64,000 nucleotides of DNA from Bacteroidota bacterium (GTDB lineage Bacteria; Bacteroidota; Ignavibacteria; SZUA-365), in contig JAEYUG010000079.1 in assembly GCA_023432805.1 (NCBI GenBank), positions 52,575 to 116,574 of the forward strand, read 5' to 3'. The translations under genes and the position numbers were made by a program. The notes under the pieces are model-generated. The model was not told the origin of the DNA. It did not search any database and was given only the letters and a program-made list of their open reading frames with translations. Of the stretch, positions 63,977 to 64,000 are shown one piece after another (position 1 is the first letter of the stretch; each line of letters starts with the position of its first letter).

Positions 63977-64000
63977 TAGAACTGCAGAGTGTTGCAGGAA

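Overview
The window looks like a chromosomal segment of a high-GC, Gram-negative member of the Bacteroidota/Chlorobiota superphylum, possibly close to Kapabacteria or Ignavibacteria. The placement rests on four secreted repeat proteins with type IX secretion (T9SS) C-terminal sorting domains (YPNPFNP-type boxes), two PorV-like outer-membrane proteins, lipid A synthesis (lpxB), bacillithiol synthesis (bshC), a Bacteroidota/Chlorobi-style dicluster ferredoxin, and recurring promoter-like TATnTT(T/G) boxes resembling the TAnnTTTG -7 element of Bacteroidetes. Genus-level placement is inference only. No plasmid, phage, insertion sequence or CRISPR array is visible.

Layout. 1-3.1 kb: tail of a membrane protein and a VIT-domain T9SS cargo. 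3.1-8.4 kb: initiator tRNA, an atypical SDR, then def-fmt-glycerophosphodiesterase on the plus strand facing lpxB and an ICMT-like methyltransferase on the minus strand. 8.5-8.8 kb: a structured repeat island (six 29-nt palindromic units between 24-nt inverted repeats) in the divergent promoter region. 8.9-12.5 kb: a complete lower meta-cleavage operon (2-oxopent-4-enoate hydratase, acetaldehyde dehydrogenase, 4-hydroxy-2-oxovalerate aldolase, 4-oxalocrotonate decarboxylase) with overlapping genes. 12.5-15.9 kb: purC-psd-pssA-purS-purQ-tatA. 15.9-18.0 kb: [2Fe-2S] ferredoxin, HAD phosphatase, site-2 protease. 18.1-23.7 kb: lipoprotein, T9SS cargo, two PorV-like proteins and a glycosyltransferase in one likely operon.

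23.6-25.9 kb (minus): AMMECR1, MEMO and a Rossmann/DUF2520 protein in one operon. 26.1-31.4 kb: two large paralogous Asp-box/beta-propeller T9SS cargos. 31.5-34.0 kb: bacterioferritin, POT transporter, small membrane protein. 34.1-37.7 kb: split AtuA (two genes) and split transketolase (two genes). 37.7-40.5 kb (minus): UPF0434/Trm112-like protein, dnaK, hsp20. 40.7-48.2 kb: CCA-adding enzyme and a tripartite exporter (TolC, adaptor, ATPase, two MacB-like permeases). 48.3-51.2 kb: envelope operon (small Cys protein, DUF1207 outer-membrane protein, NodB-type deacetylase, GT2). 51.2-57.0 kb: bshC, DUF309, ferredoxin, MBL-fold hydrolase coupled to a Rieske protein, queG, trxB. 57.1-60.5 kb: lutABC lactate oxidation and an HD-like protein. 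60.6-64.0 kb: a fused, fungal-Lys4-like homoaconitase and an MmgE/PrpD protein.

Most genes are packed in operons with ATGA or TGATG junctions, so translational coupling is common. The most unusual items are the repeat island and its distant exact copy, the AMMECR1-MEMO-DUF2520 operon, the split AtuA/transketolase operon, the coupled MBL-Rieske pair and the Lys4-like/PrpD/HD group. Everything here was read by eye; no database search was run.
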